A stretch of DNA of 64,000 bases from Lycium barbarum (taxonomy: Eukaryota > Streptophyta > Magnoliopsida > Solanales > Solanaceae): assembly GCF_019175385.1 (NCBI RefSeq), contig NC_083345.1, forward strand, positions 43,112,098 through 43,176,097, read 5' to 3'. The position numbers and the translations under genes were made by a program. Under the pieces are notes generated by a model. The model had not been told where the DNA came from, searched no databases, and was given only the letters and a program-made list of their open reading frames with translations. Positions 32,891 to 44,951 of this stretch are shown here, one piece after another; positions within the stretch are counted from its first letter, which is position 1; each line of letters starts with the position of its first letter.

Positions 32891-35036
32891 GTGTCATTTC
32901 AGGATTTGACCTCATTTTCCAAAACCCAAAAGAGTCCAGCCGTCTTCTAGTTTTTTTGGGAGCCTAAAATAAGATTTTGTTGGGAATGTAAATCCTTCTA
33001 TCCTCTTCTAATTCCTCCCTTCAATAGTAAATTATTCCTAAAAGTCTACACCTAGAGAGCTAATAAAATGGGTATCACTAAACCCTAGATGGGAGGGATG
33101 ATTAGTTAGCTTGTTCTTCATATGTAGTTTTTTAATTTAAATCTTTCATGTTCTTCACCCTAGATTGGTTAATAATCTAGATTCCTATCTTCTCCCTAAT
33201 GGTAAATGGGTTCTCCATGGATCTTGGAAATGGGTTTTCTTAAGGAAAGAGTTAAAAATGGCAACTTGGTCTAGCAATAACTCCTTATGGTTAGGAAAAT
33301 AGTTCTTTTGGTAATGAAAGCCTGGAAATCTAAGGGTCGTCCAAATTCCTAAATGTTCTTTATCAATCCAAAATCCCTTACAAGTGTGTTAATAATGATT
33401 CCTATCCTTGGCCCTCATGAGTATTTCAAGTTCCTTCATTCGGGTTATGACGTGATGAACAAATTGAAGGTCCACTGATGTTCGCGGCACCCACTCGGCC
33501 TCGAGGTAGGTTACAACTTCCTTTTGGTAGACTCCGATTAGATTTACATATTCATGTATTGGAAGAAACAGAGAATGCATGTATAGGTATTGGAGATTTG
33601 GGATGGATTCTTAGGATGGTACTGTTATGTGACGTTTGTGTTCGGGCTTGTGGCCTGCAGATTCCCTAGGATTCTTGTACTGGATTTCCTTGAATATTGG
33701 TTGATTGTTGTGACTTAGATGTGGTTGTCGTTAATTATTTTTCTATGCTTCTTGTTGAGAAGTTCCATAAAGTGTGCCTAATTGGTTCTGGGCTTATAAT
33801 ACTGAATCTTCTTTGATATTGAAATGGGTAAATGTACCAACAGTCATGAAATGGATTCTAGACTGGGTATTCGGTAAGTTTTGTAAATAGAAGGTGAATT
33901 ATCATGTATTTAATCTTGATAGATAGTAAGAAAGTGAGGTAATAGGTCACGTGGCTTGACTTTTCTATTGTGTTGGCCTGATGCCACGTGTTGTTACAGA
34001 TATTGGGAACTATGGTTCCATCTTGACTATGATATTGTAGTATCTTACCAGTTGATATTGATACGAGAATAGAGTTCTATATGGCTTGTGTAGACTTTCA
34101 TGATATTGTTTGCATACCCATGTTGGTACTTGTGTTACTAATATATTGTTGGCATACCCATGTTGGTACTTGTGATATTGATCTGATTATTGATGTTGAC
34201 ACATGTATTGCACGCATTCTCATGATATATTGTTGATACATTGTTGGCACTTGATGACACACTGTGATGAGTTGGGCTCAATACTTAAATGAGAGTGATG
34301 TGAGAGTCTGATATCTGATGTTAGTCCCAGAATCGTGGATTCAGTGAGTGCATGGACTCTGCGGGTCCATCAGGGTGGTGCCGGTCAGAACTCTCCGTGG
34401 GCAAAGATTCGGACTCTCGTCTATCTGTTGGGCAAAGATTCGAGATGAGTGGCACTTAGACTTCGCGAGTCACCTTGGGTTGTGCTACCGAGACGTGGAG
34501 ATATTCCGTCCAGAGTACATGCGTATACAACATTACATGGCATTGCATTTGCATTCATACATTATTGCATTGCGTTGCATCATGGCTTATATTGAGATGA
34601 TTTGGTGCTTTACTTGTGATGTTGGTTTCCGATTGGACACATTGGAACTTGGCATATTTGGGTTTAGAAGTTCTACTTATGTAATGACGTGTACTTGGCT
34701 ACGATTATGGTTGCCTTATACTTGTTAATTTATCTCTTAGATCGTTCGTAGGATCAGTTATATGTTTGGCTTACAAAAGGATGTAGGATAAGGAAAACCG
34801 TAATGATGAGTGGACTCCTGTACTAAGAATGAATGGCATAGTGGTATATGACTAGCGTACAACTGTTGTGGAATTGATTGGTGGCTATTAGAGGAGATTT
34901 TGCATGATGTTAAGCGTCTTGATGTTATAACGAGTGGTAAATAGATGGATGGTGTTGATCTAGTTGCTTATCCTGCTTATTTGAAATTCTTTTACTGATA
35001 TGTGTTTCTAACCATTGTCGGCCTATGATGCTTACT

Positions 35037-35092
35037 CAGTACATGTTGATTGTACTGGTACTACTCTTGTTACATCCCTTTTGGGGGTGTAG
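35037..35092 (+). other. Twin-hairpin motif
   Basis: CAGTAC (35037-35042) pairs with GTACTG (35052-35057), and TACATCCC (35071-35078) with GGGGTGTA (35084-35091). See the finding on covarying hairpins. Confidence 0.6.
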
Positions 35093-35458
35093 AGTGTTTC
35101 AGGTGATTGATTGCGATACGTTGGGAGATGCACGGTACCTATCTTGAAGATCTCCTCCCACTTCATTCTGGGATGGAGGATTAATCTTAGAGTTGTATTC
35201 CATTCTAAAACTTACATTAGTCACTCTTGTACTACTCTGGACCTGGTCGTGGGATTCGAAATGAGTTATGTAATTATTTAACTGCTGTAATCATTTTCAA
35301 ATCTTTAGTTTATTTGATTATTTGATTTCTGTTGTTAATCATATGTTTATTGGATTAAATGAATTGTCCTTACTTGGTTGATGTGTTAGTTAATTGAGGG
35401 TTCGCCTATCGAGGAGGGAAAGGTAGGTGCCCGTGCGACCCTAAATTGGGTCATGATA

Positions 35459-36240
35459 AGTTGGTATCATAGCCTAGGTTACCGGTCTCACAAGTACAAG
35501 AGCAATATCTAGTAGAGTCTCATGGAATAGTACGTAGACATTTGTGCATATCCACGGGAGGCTATAGGGCATTTAGGAAATTTCTCCTCTTTCTTTCAAA
35601 TCGCGGTATCTCGGTGGATTCAATTGGTACCTGGGCGGTTCCAATTGGTATCTACGCAAGAGAGCATGCTACATCGCTGTTTCGACTTGGCTCGCGTGAG
35701 GACCTTATTTGGTTTGTTCCGTGAGTGAAAATTGTTGAAAAATGTTGAAGTATTACCATTCAGTGGTACCGCCACAGCAGTCCTTCAGCCGTTGTGACGG
35801 CACCGCTATGGCGGCGTCTCCACCTCTGTAGCGGTTTATCCAGTTCCTTTATGACCGTTGTTGCGGTCCCTTTCTCCGCCGAAGCAGGACCGCAATAGCT
35901 GTCTGAGAGACCGCAGATGCGGCATACCTGAGATCAGAGACCTGAAATTCCCCTGTGTCCATTAGTTTCCCCTGTTCTACATTCAGCCACAAACAGAATG
36001 CCCAGCAAAAGGTCTACAAATAGCAGTCATATAAAACAAGTCCGACAAAGGCTGGAAATCATCCAAAAACGTACTACAACCCAAATTCTCCGAAAAAACA
36101 AAAAAGCAATGGCCAAACCGAAGACCAAGCCACAAAATCCAAACAAGAGAAAACCAACAGAAATTGTTTTAAACATCCAAGCTAATAAGGCAAACCAAAT
36201 AAAAACTGTCTGAAAACTAAAAAGCCCTACAAAGCCCTAC
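35459..36240 (+). mobile_element. Short internal region between two partial LTRs
   Basis: It begins with the primer-site remnant TTGGTATCATAGCC (35461-35474; one mismatch inside the core), then a leader, a CCGCTATGGCGG-type cassette (35765-35930) and a short basic ORF. It ends with two exact copies of AAAGCCCTAC (36221-36240) at the junction with the next LTR piece. Nearly all of the original gag/pol is deleted. Confidence 0.7.
35998..36213 (+). CDS. Short lysine-rich ORF, possible gag N-terminal stub
   Basis: 71 codons, beginning MPSKRSTNSSHIKQVRQRL and very rich in K, R, N, Q and T, with no acidic cluster. It sits where gag would start, downstream of the primer site, and a pyrimidine-rich stretch plus CAG lies 1 nt before the ATG. 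The gag remnant at 2748 also begins with a basic run (MPVKRKATAA) right after a CAG. I do not recognise a family. It may be a truncated gag or accessory protein start, or a chance ORF in A-rich sequence. Confidence 0.3.
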   Translation: MPSKRSTNSSHIKQVRQRLEIIQKRTTTQILRKNKKAMAKPKTKPQNPNKRKPTEIVLNIQANKANQIKTV

Positions 36241-37540
36241 CTATGTTGGTACTTATGATACTGATCTGATTATTGATGTTGACACATGCATTGCACGCAT
36301 TCTCATGATATACTGTTGATACATTGTTGACACTTGATGACACAATGTGATGAGTTGGGCTCAGTATTTAAATGAGAGTGATGTGAGAGTCTGATATCCG
36401 ATGTTAGTCCCAGAATCGTAGATTCAGTGAGTGCATGGACTCTGCGGGTCCATCATGGTGGTGCCGGTCAGAACCCTCCGTGGGCAAAGATTCGGAGTCT
36501 CGTCTGTCTGTTGGGCCAAGGTCCAGGACGAGTGGCACTTAGACTTTGCAAGTCACCTTGGGTTGTGCTATTGAGACGTGGAGGTATTCCGTCTGGAGTA
36601 CATATGTACACAGCATTACATGGCATTGCATTTGCATTCATACATTATTGCATTGCGTTGCATCATGGCTTATATTGAGATGATTTGGTGCTTCACTTGT
36701 GATGTTGGTTTTTGATTGGACACATTGGAACTTGGCATATTTGGGTTTAGATGTTTTACTTATGCAATGATGTGTACTTGGTTACGATTATGGTTGTCTT
36801 ATACTTGTTAATTTATCTATTAGATCGTTCGTATCATCAGTTATATGTCTGGCTTACAAAGGATGTAGGATAAGGAATACCTTAATGATGAGTGGACTCA
36901 TATACTAAGAACGAATGGCATAATGGTATATGACTAGAGTAACACTGTTGTGGAATTGATTGGTGGCTATTAGAGGAGAGTTTGCATGATTTTAAGAGTC
37001 TTGATGTTATAACGAGTTGTAAATAGATGTATGGTATTGATCTAGTTGCTTATCCTGCTTATTTGTGAATTCTTTTATTGATATGTGTTTCTACCCATTG
37101 TCGGCCTACGATGCTTACTCAGTACGTGTTGATTGTACTAATACTACTCTTGATACATAACTTTTAGGGTGTAGAGTGTTTCAGGTAATTGATTGAGATA
37201 TGTTGGGAGATGCACGGTACCTATCTTGAAGATCTCCTCCCACTTCATTCCAAGATGGTGGATTAGTCTTAGAGTTGTATTCCATTCTGAAATTTACGTT
37301 AGTCGCTCTTGTACTAGTCTAGGCCAGGTGATGGGATTCGAAATGAATAATGTAATTATTTAACTATTGTAATCATTTTCCAATCTTGAGTTTATTTAAT
37401 TATTTGATTTCCACTATTAATCAAATGTTTATTGGATTAAATGAATTGTCCTTACTTGGTTGATGTGTTAGTTAATTGAGGGTTCGCCTACCGAGAAGGG
37501 AAAGGTAGGTGCCCGCGCGACCCTAAATTGGGTCGTGATA
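36241..37540 (+). mobile_element. 3' part of a plus-sense LTR, near duplicate of 34155-35458
   Basis: It starts abruptly at CTATGTTGGTAC and ends GGGTCGTGATA without a primer site, so it is the far end of a 3' LTR. Sequence and order match the preceding LTR closely, including the GGCCTACGATGC motif, the twin-hairpin region (37119-37141 and after) and CCTACC/GGTAGG. Confidence 0.85.
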
Positions 37541-37929
37541 AGAATGAATAACCTTATTCTCGTATAAGTTAAATCCATAATGAAACAGTGTGATCAACTT
37601 TTGTTAGTGTTTGTCTAAAGTTTGGTGGCTCTTCTTCCATTGTGGGCATAATACATATCATGTATGTGTAATGTCTTCATAAAGATGTTGATGGTAGCAA
37701 AGTGTGATCGAAGCTAACTAAGTAGTTAAGTACAAAAGGCCTAAACCTTGTTAAAAATGACTAGCTCTAGAAATTAAAAGGGATTACATTGTTTCCTGGA
37801 TATCATGATGATTACTTTCTTGTCAACATAAAAACATTGATTGCTTATGATAAATAACCCGGCTAAAAATGGTCTATGACTGATATTATCCTTGGTTGAA
37901 TGAAAGATGGTACTTTAACAGTTTGGAGG
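37541..37929. other. Unassigned AT-rich stretch
   Basis: No gene, repeat or LTR terminus is seen. It may be the remaining flank of the Tat LTR or older host sequence. Confidence 0.4.
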
Positions 37930-39022
37930 TGTCACGACCCATATTTGGTCCGTACGGGCACCTACTTATTCCCACTTAGTAGGTGAACCCTTTCTTTCCC
38001 AAATCACACATTAAAGGAACAATATAAAAGAATTCATCGATAAATCATTTTCCATTTATAAAATGTAAAAGTGCATGCAAGACTTTATAAACATTTCCCA
38101 AAATCTGGTCTGGACTAATACAAGAGCTTGTAAGTAATAAGTGGAACCCAACAAAATAAAGTAAAATAATACAACTCTGTTGGAATGAGGTAACAAAGTC
38201 TTCGAGATAGCACCGACAAGTCCTCGGAGCTAATAAACCACGAGCTCAACATGAAATATATAGACCTATAACTCAAACAACACTCGTAATCATAAGCATC
38301 ATAGGCCGACAATGATCAGAAAATAATAATAATAACTAATGAAGGATAAGTATGGTAGGCAGCAATTTAGTCAAATAAAGAAATTGTAAGAAAGGGGATC
38401 CTACCATTTACACGGCTACAATACAACCAATCGAGCCACCTCCAACATCATTCCACTCCACGAATACTCACCAAGGAAGAATCTACCCTAAAAGGCTACC
38501 CATTGTAGGACAAGTCCCAACATGACCAGACCAAACCGAATAATAAGGCTCTCTCACAATCTACCACACACCAATACTATCTCAACCCTACATATCATTA
38601 GCCCAACACTAGAGTAAATCACTAAAATTTCCAAATATGATGCACAACTTAAGGCTCCAGTACGACTACTACTCCGTTTAATACCAAGCTAGTTCCACCA
38701 ACACACACTACCAAGGAAATATCTAGCTAGAATATACTTAAGGTGACACTTCTCACACAACCCAGAATGTCATTTCTAGCGCCAATTACCAAGTTCGACT
38801 TACCTTCCCAAAACCACCATTAACTCGAAGTATAATCACCAGAACCCCTATCAAGTCCGTAATGTCAATACAGTATATACATCAGCCCAAAATCAATGAT
38901 ATGAGTATATGAGATGAATGCAGATGTAATGCAATACAATGATGCACACACGCCTCAGGCGGATGATATCTACGCTCCGACAGTCATGACCCATGGGAGA
39001 CCGCTAATTCCATGCACCTGCT

Positions 39023-39137
39023 GTGGCGCACAACCCGATCCAATAGTCAGTGTTGAAGAACGTACAACCCAATCCAAGTCAGTGTTGTGGTACGTGCAAC
39101 CTGATCCAAGTGTTATGGCGCGTAGCCCGATCCCAAT
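39023..39137 (-). repeat. LTR minisatellite, about 30-bp units
   Basis: Three to four degenerate units with GCGCACAACCCGATCC, ACGTACAACCCAATCC and ACGTGCAACCTGATCC. Confidence 0.8.
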
Positions 39138-40384
39138 ATATGAACATATAATTAAATGCATGATAACAATGCCAATATGAGAATATGAATACTCGTGCCA
39201 CTCATGTATACATATCACAACAACAATATCAATATCATGGACTTTCCCTCCCTCCCAACTAGTCTCAAATAACACATACCATCCCCTATCCATAAAATAG
39301 TCACTAGGCATGAATTCTAGAGTTACTCACGAGGCAGCAAGTCCCAATACAAAAGACAACAACCCGAAAGAACACTATGAGGCGACAAGCCATAAGTCAA
39401 CAATAACAACCTAAGTATTCCATCCCAAACTCCAACCCGAAGGTGTACATGGTTTCTCCAATAATTCCTGATACTATATATGAATCGCTAGCCGAAGTCT
39501 AACCCAAAGGTAAGCAAGTATCACTAATAGTACATATTCAATGGGAAGAACTCAACGAAATAATACCAACCAAAACCTACAACTAGCAAGGGAACCCGAC
39601 GAAATAACACACACAACAATCTTGAATAACAAATATCAACCTAGAATAACCATCCCAACTCCTTGTCCAAAGACCTTGGCTTGCTTTCTCTATCATTTTC
39701 TATTGCATAATTATTAAATACTAATCGGAATCTACTCAAGTAAGCCGTAACCTACCTCGAGGCCGAGCAGGTGCCATGAACATCCCTTTGATCTTCATCT
39801 ACGCATTTCTGAACCGTGACTCATGACGGAGGGCCTAGGAATGTCAATGAATCCCAAAAGCACAAGGGTCAAGTGCTAGGAATTTTACACAAAGTCTGGG
39901 GTTTGAAAGGGTAAAATTGGAATCTATTCTCAACTAACTATTCTAAGTTCCTTTTTGAATAATAATCCGATTTTCATTGCCATTTTCACTCCAAAAATCA
40001 TAAATAATAATCTTTTCCTTATAAAATCCCTATTTCAAGAACCCACTTTGTAACCCATTAGTAAAATACAGGAAAGATTAGCAATTTGAGGTTGGTTAGT
40101 CTTCCTAGAATAGGAACTTACAAGATCCTTCTAAGAATGTCCAGAATTTAATCTTAGGAATCCCATTTTATCAACCTAGACGTTGAAAAATTTGGAAACC
40201 TCCATTTTTATTATCTCTAGAAGATGAACCTTAGTAAATGAAACAATAAATGAAAGGGAGATGAAATAAATGAGGAAAAAGGGTTACCTTCACCAAGAAT
40301 CCACGAGATTTTCTCCACAAATGCCCCAGGTGGCGGCTAAGATTTACGGTTTTAAGAAACATTGGGTCAAATCCCGAAATGGAG

Positions 40385-40560
40385 TTTAAATACTAGGTCA
40401 GTTCTGTGTGTCCGCCTCCGCTGTGGTGGACACGCTATGGCGGAAGGGATGGCCGCAGTGGCATACTCTAGAGAATCTAGCTCACCCGCTATAGCGGGTG
40501 TGAAGACAGCTGGACCGGACGCGCCATGGCCGTCTATCCGATCGCTGCGGCACATCACTG
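40385..40560 (-). promoter_or_regulatory. GC-palindrome cassette and TATA-like box
   Basis: CCGCTGTGGTGG, CGCTATGGCGG, CCCGCTATAGCGGG and GGCCATGGCG-type palindromes lie at 40411-40560. In LTR sense they are followed after about 20 bp by TATTTAAA (40392-40385) and a CATTTCGGGATTTGACC block. Confidence 0.55.
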
Positions 40561-41039
40561 GGCCCTGGTGGCCCTAAATGATTTTAATTCTTTCTAACTC
40601 AATTTTGGATTTATTTTAATAGGACAATTCTTCGGCGGGACTAACTTCACACGGATCAAAGATGTTTTGGGACACGAATCTTGAGAAAATTTTGGTAATG
40701 GCCCAACGGGTCATTACATCAGTTACCAATTAAATAACCATTCATCCTCGAATGGCATGGGACAGAGAGAAGATAACGGGGTTGATATAAAGCGAAATGA
40801 GGATTTATCAGGGTCAACATCACACCATAATATACAACCAACGTCTCAAGTCTCTTCATACAAATGAAGTTTAGGCTCTACGAATCGGAAGCGTCTATGT
40901 AGGGATACATATCATCGGTCCATTTACGAGAAATTAATTAAAGAGGCATTCTAATTTTAACCGGATCGCGTCTGCATTAAGCAATCACTCGTGAATATAG
41001 ATTCGGAGCGGGAGAGGTACTTCTATAACCAAGATGGGG

Positions 41040-41170
41040 TGTGTTGGCTCGGCCTGTGGGTTTGCTGTGGCGATCTGTATAGAAAATAGGGTTCGCGCTA
41101 CGGCACTTCGCCTAGCCGCTGCAGCGCATCCGCTGGCGCTGGCACTCATCCGCCGTGACGGACGTCGGGC
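41040..41170 (+). promoter_or_regulatory. GC-palindrome cassette of the antisense locus
   Basis: Words such as GCTGTGGCGATC, CCGCTGCAGCGC and CCGCCGTGACGG cluster upstream of a long pyrimidine-rich leader. No clear TATA box is seen. Confidence 0.4.
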
Positions 41171-42223
41171 CCTTCAGGTACTAAATGTGACCTTCCACCT
41201 TTCCCCCTCACACTTTACCTTCCCTCTACCCTAAAGAATTTCCCCTTTCCCTTCCAATAACCCTTCCCACTCCCCTACACATACAAGTAAAACCCATCCC
41301 ACTCCCACCTAAGTACATCCACTTTAACACAAACAATACTTAGTCACCAAAAAAGCAAAGAATTTTTTAGGCAAGGAGGGTTTTCGATTCAAGGTGTAAT
41401 CTTCTTCAACTCTTCAATTCAAGGTACGTAATCACTCCTAAACATGCTAGAATCAGTTTATCACTGCAATATCGAACTGAACATGGTCAAATATTGTGAA
41501 TTTTTGAGTAAAAATTTAAATTTTTGGGGTTGGGTCTTGGGTTTGTGGGGGGTGTGGAACTCGAATTTGCAACTTGTTTAATGTCGGAATTGTTCCTTCA
41601 CTGCATAATGTTTTAGATTTAACTGATTTTGAGGCCTTAGATATAGAAATATGGAGTAGGGTTTTCTCAACTTCGGGGCTTTTGAATAGTTATAGACTTA
41701 GGGTTGATTTGTTGTTCAGAATCACTCTTTGTAGGGTTTAGAAGACTTGCATGCTAGAATCTGACTCGATTTGTGAGTAATACATCGATTTTGAACCCAA
41801 AATTTGGAGAATTGTTTTTAAATCGGGTTGGTTGGCTGGGGATGACGAGTCAGCAGCAGCGATCAAAGTGATCGCTGGCACGACTCTGCCATGGCGCACC
41901 ATGTGTGTACTCATGTAGATCAGGGAGAGGAGAGTTCATACCGTGAACGCAGGGACTTCGTCCGCTATAACGAGTACGCGAACACGCTAAAGTGTTGGCT
42001 GTGGCGGGTCTCGTCCACCCTGGCGAACTGACCCTGATATCGCGGTCCTACTGTAGCGGTGACTCCTACCACTGCAGAGCAGTCTACAAAAAAAAATTAA
42101 ATTTTTGGCAGAAACCTATGCGATTGAATAAGGATCATTATTGGTAAGTTCTTTGGTTTATATACGTTAAATTGTCAACTGTTCTTGGCAGAATTAATGA
42201 TCAAAATTTCATTCGTGTTGCAG

Positions 42224-42880
42224 GTATCACTTTCTCAAAGTCATAGCCCAATACGTGGATGTTCCGGACAGTGTTTCCTTCCCGGTTCAAGGGATTTACC
42301 AGCATTTCTTGGAGCACATGACCAAGAGTTTGTTATCGAAATAGGGTATTGATATGGATAAGATGGATGTATGTACCCCAGAGTTCTATAGTTGGCTCCA
42401 TGATATGGGGTGGAGCAAACTCATAAAGGATCCCGGTCAGGCAAACGAAATTGAGTGAGGGAGTTTTACGCTGTGCTAAAACGGTGGATTGGTCTTCTTC
42501 CGATCCTGAGATTATGATACGGGGTGTTCCGGTAAAGATTGGGCCCGAGGTGATCAATGCTCACTATGAATTAAAGAATCCCCCGGTGACTGAGATGGAG
42601 GCAAAGGATGTTGAGGGCAATAGGGCTTGGTTGGCTTCAAAGCTCATGGTGGAAGAGGAAAAGAGCAAGGTGGAGTGGGTCAACAAAAGGATCGGAACTA
42701 ACAATACTTACTTCACCGCCGAGGTGAGCAGATGACTAAACTTGACAGCTCGACGGGTGCGCCCTTCGTGCAACACCACTGTTGTTACTTATGTGTGAGC
42801 TCTCATTATTGCTTGTATTCTGGATGATGTTTCGGTGAACATGGATCACCATATCGTTCAAGAGAGAAGGGAGTTCGTGC
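42224..42880 (+). pseudogene. Remnant of a 'putative plant transposon protein' ORF
   Basis: Coding blocks in order: GIDMDKMDVCTPEFYSWLH then GWSKLIKDPGQANE (about 42346-42450), a frame change over a VREFYA-like segment, then VDWSSSDPEIMIRGVPVKIG with VINAHYELKNPP (42484-42590) and WVNKRI (42676-42700). TTVVTYV and ALIIACILDDVSVNMDHHI follow after stops (to about 42860). This pattern (GW near a PGEAN motif, VREFYA, RG-V-V, IN, then a basic block and LI-C-L) is that of the retroelement-associated 'putative plant transposon protein' (Transposase_32-type) family. Its function is unknown. Two frameshifts and at least three stops make it non-functional. Confidence 0.6.
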
Positions 42881-44029
42881 GTGAGGCGTCGTAGCGGTCC
42901 GTTGGCCGCTGTGGCGAGGTCGCTGCAGCGGGTGACCTTACCACTGCAGCGAGTGATGAGCATTGTTTCCAGAAATTTCTTAATTTCAAACCCTTGGACC
43001 CTATCATTTCCCTTCATCACTTTCTAAGCGAACTTTGGAAGAACTTATTAGCTTTTGGACTGAACCTTCTTGTAGATAAGATCTATGACCCTAAACTTCA
43101 TTATTTACCTTCTTAGATCTTTAATCCATGCTTAGAATCACTATAATCAAAATAGAAAAGATGAGTCTTGTGATGAAGGTCTTGAAATGGGTTTAGACTT
43201 CTAAAATGAAAATTGATAGTGAAATTGACTAGTATAACCATAGAATTTGATGAATTCCTTGTTGTTAAGCTTATTTTTCCACTATTAGTGATTAATTTGA
43301 GGATTGAAGGATTAGGGTTCATACCAAATTTGGGGGTTTTGCTTTAAATCCGAATTAGGCTTAATCTTGAGTTGCTTTAGCAATTGAATAGTGGGTTTGA
43401 TCACCTAGAGCTTGAATTGCATATTCCATCCTTAAATTCTCGTTTTACCCTTGTGGGCCCGTTTCCCCAATTCCTTGAGTTAGAATTTGACCTATCTAGA
43501 AGTTTAGCAATATGGGTATCGTTCTTCTTAATTTCTAATGTAGAACTCGAATATATTTAGACTTTGAGTATTTGGAGGCGCAAATAAAGGGCAAGGCCAA
43601 GGTTTGATTGTTCGAGGCTCTAGTTCAGCATTCTAGGTAGTTACGTCTTACCTTTTGGTTAGACTTCGATTAGAGAATCATATGTAGAGTTAGTGATTGT
43701 TGGAGAAAGCATGTAAACCTTCGGGTATAGAATTGGGATGGAATACTTAGGTTGGTATTTTTGTTGACTATGGCTTGTCGCCTTATTGTGTTCTATTGAG
43801 TTATTGCTTATTTACGAGTTGTTGGCTTGTCGCCACTTGATTGATTCTAGAGTTGATGCTTAATGGTTACCTTATGTTTCGGGGAGCATATTTATTATGA
43901 TTGAGGTTATTGAAAAGGGAAAGTAAGGTTATGATATTGATATTGTGATTGAGATATGTGTCCATACGTGGCACCATTGATTCATATATTCTTGTTGGCA
44001 TTGTTATCATGGATTCACTCATTTATACA

Positions 44030-44160
44030 TATATTGGGATTAGGTTGTGCGCCGCAACACTTACTTGGATTTGGTTGCACGTACCGTAACACTGACTGGA
44101 TTGGTTGCACGTTCCGCAACACTGACTATTGGATCGGGCTGTGCGCCACAGTAGGTACAT
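44030..44160 (+). repeat. LTR minisatellite, about 30-bp units
   Basis: Units with GGTTGTGCGCCGCAACAC, GGTTGCACGTACCGTAACAC and GGTTGCACGTTCCGCAACAC. Confidence 0.82.
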
Positions 44161-44504
44161 GGACTTAGCGGTCCTCCATGGGTCATGATTGTCGAAGCGA
44201 CGGGATATTCCTCCCGAAGCGTGTGTGTATCATTGTATTTGCATTGCATTCATCTCATATTTACATATGGCAGTGTATTGGACTTGTTGGTTCATCTTTG
44301 GTGATATGTGTACTTGATAGTGGTTCTTGAGATTGTGTTTCGGACTTATAGTGGATTTTGAGGTGATATACTAGACTTGGTAATTTGGTATTGGATTTGA
44401 TACTTTGGACTGTGTTGAGTTATATCTGATTGTGAGCATGTCTACTTTTTCAGTCTCTTTCTTATACATATGTTATCTAACTCTTATCGGTCTGTGATGC
44501 CTAC

Positions 44505-44558
44505 TTAGTACGTGTAGCTGTACTGATTCTACCTTGTTGCATTCTTTTCTGAGTGCAA
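44505..44558 (+). other. Twin-hairpin motif with compensatory changes
   Basis: TTAGTAC (44505-44511) pairs with GTACTGA (44520-44526). TTGCATTC (44537-44544) pairs with GAGTGCAA (44551-44558), where related LTRs have CTACAC/GTGTAG. Confidence 0.65.
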
Positions 44559-44951
44559 TGTTCGTGACCAGTTCTACTTCAGCGCTTCGTGGCTGAGTCT
44601 CGAGGTTGTTTGATGAGCATTCTAGGGTGACCACTTGGATGGATTCGCTACCCGGATGAATCTTATCTATTCCTGTCTTTATATTCTATCATTTAGACTG
44701 TTATTTGTGGATATTTGAGACTTGTATTTCCTAGACATTATGTAGTGGCTCTTGTACTTTTCTGACCATATTTTTGGGATTTGATGTATCTTCCGCACTT
44801 ATTATATTTATCTATTTATGTTAGACTTATTATGTAATTCTGGGTGATTGGATTTATGTTATTTGTCATTGGGTTGTGAATAAGGGACGGGTTCGCCTAC
44901 CGAGGTGGGAAATGGTAGGTGCCCCTACGTTCCCCTAGTTAGGGCATGACA

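Larger units (their letters stand above)
32650..35458 (+). mobile_element. Plus-sense Ty3 LTR, 5' end missing
   Basis: It ends GGGTCATGATA followed by a primer-site remnant, so it is a 5' LTR. Sense order: CCGCTGTAGCGG-type cassette (32700-32870), TATTTAA (32884-32890) followed by TCATTTCAGGATTTGACC, twin hairpins near 35037-35092, and the CCTATC/GGTAGG terminal hairpin near 35405-35425. The first roughly 500 bp seen in related LTRs are missing. The stretch from about 34155 is duplicated as the partial LTR at 36241-37540. Confidence 0.75.
37930..40718 (-). mobile_element. Minus-sense 3' LTR of an element with an antisense gene
   Basis: The LTR runs from TGTCACGACCC to GGGTCATTACA (minus sense TGTAATGACCC...GGGTCGTGACA). 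The sequence right of 40718 reads, on the minus strand, TTCGAGGATGAATGG then TTTAATTGGTAACTGA before the LTR, the same internal end as at 54764 and before 62436, so this is a 3' LTR. The two sides do not share a 5-bp repeat. It contains the cassette (40411-40560), TATTTAAA (40392-40385), donor GAAG/GTAACC (40288/40287), minisatellite and an AGTAGGTG/CACCTACT terminal hairpin. Confidence 0.87.
40719..42880 (+). other. Antisense accessory locus next to the 3' LTR
   Basis: Opposite to its LTR this region reads as a transcription unit: GC-palindrome cassette (41040-41170), pyrimidine-rich leader (41190-41300), splice donor AAG/GTACGT (41423/41424), an AT-rich intron-like stretch, acceptor TTGCAG (42218-42223) and coding sequence to about 42880. 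The second copy near 55190-55700 has the same cassette, pyrimidine-rich leader and donor (AAG/GTATGT at 55546/55547). An extra ORF antisense to gag-pol beside the 3' LTR is known from several plant Ty3 elements. Confidence 0.55.
42881..44951 (+). mobile_element. Plus-sense Ty3 LTR, 5' truncated, with damaged primer site
   Basis: It starts within a GC-palindrome cassette (42885-42960) and matches the 55860-58870 LTR onward (CCCTATCATTTCCC, GGAGGCGCAAA near 43573 versus 57148). It contains the minisatellite (44030-44160), twin hairpins (44505-44558) and CCTACC/GGTAGG (44896-44919), and ends GGGCATGACA at 44951. TTTGG-AGAGC follows, a primer site lacking TATC. The donor-like GTAAGATCC of the related LTR is GATAAGATC here (about 43074). 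Confidence 0.8.

Noticed and set aside
34348..34728. 126-codon ORF in the LTR as a protein gene
   Set aside because: The same stretch is present as a frame-broken copy at 36427 on; it is conserved LTR sequence with no coding signature.
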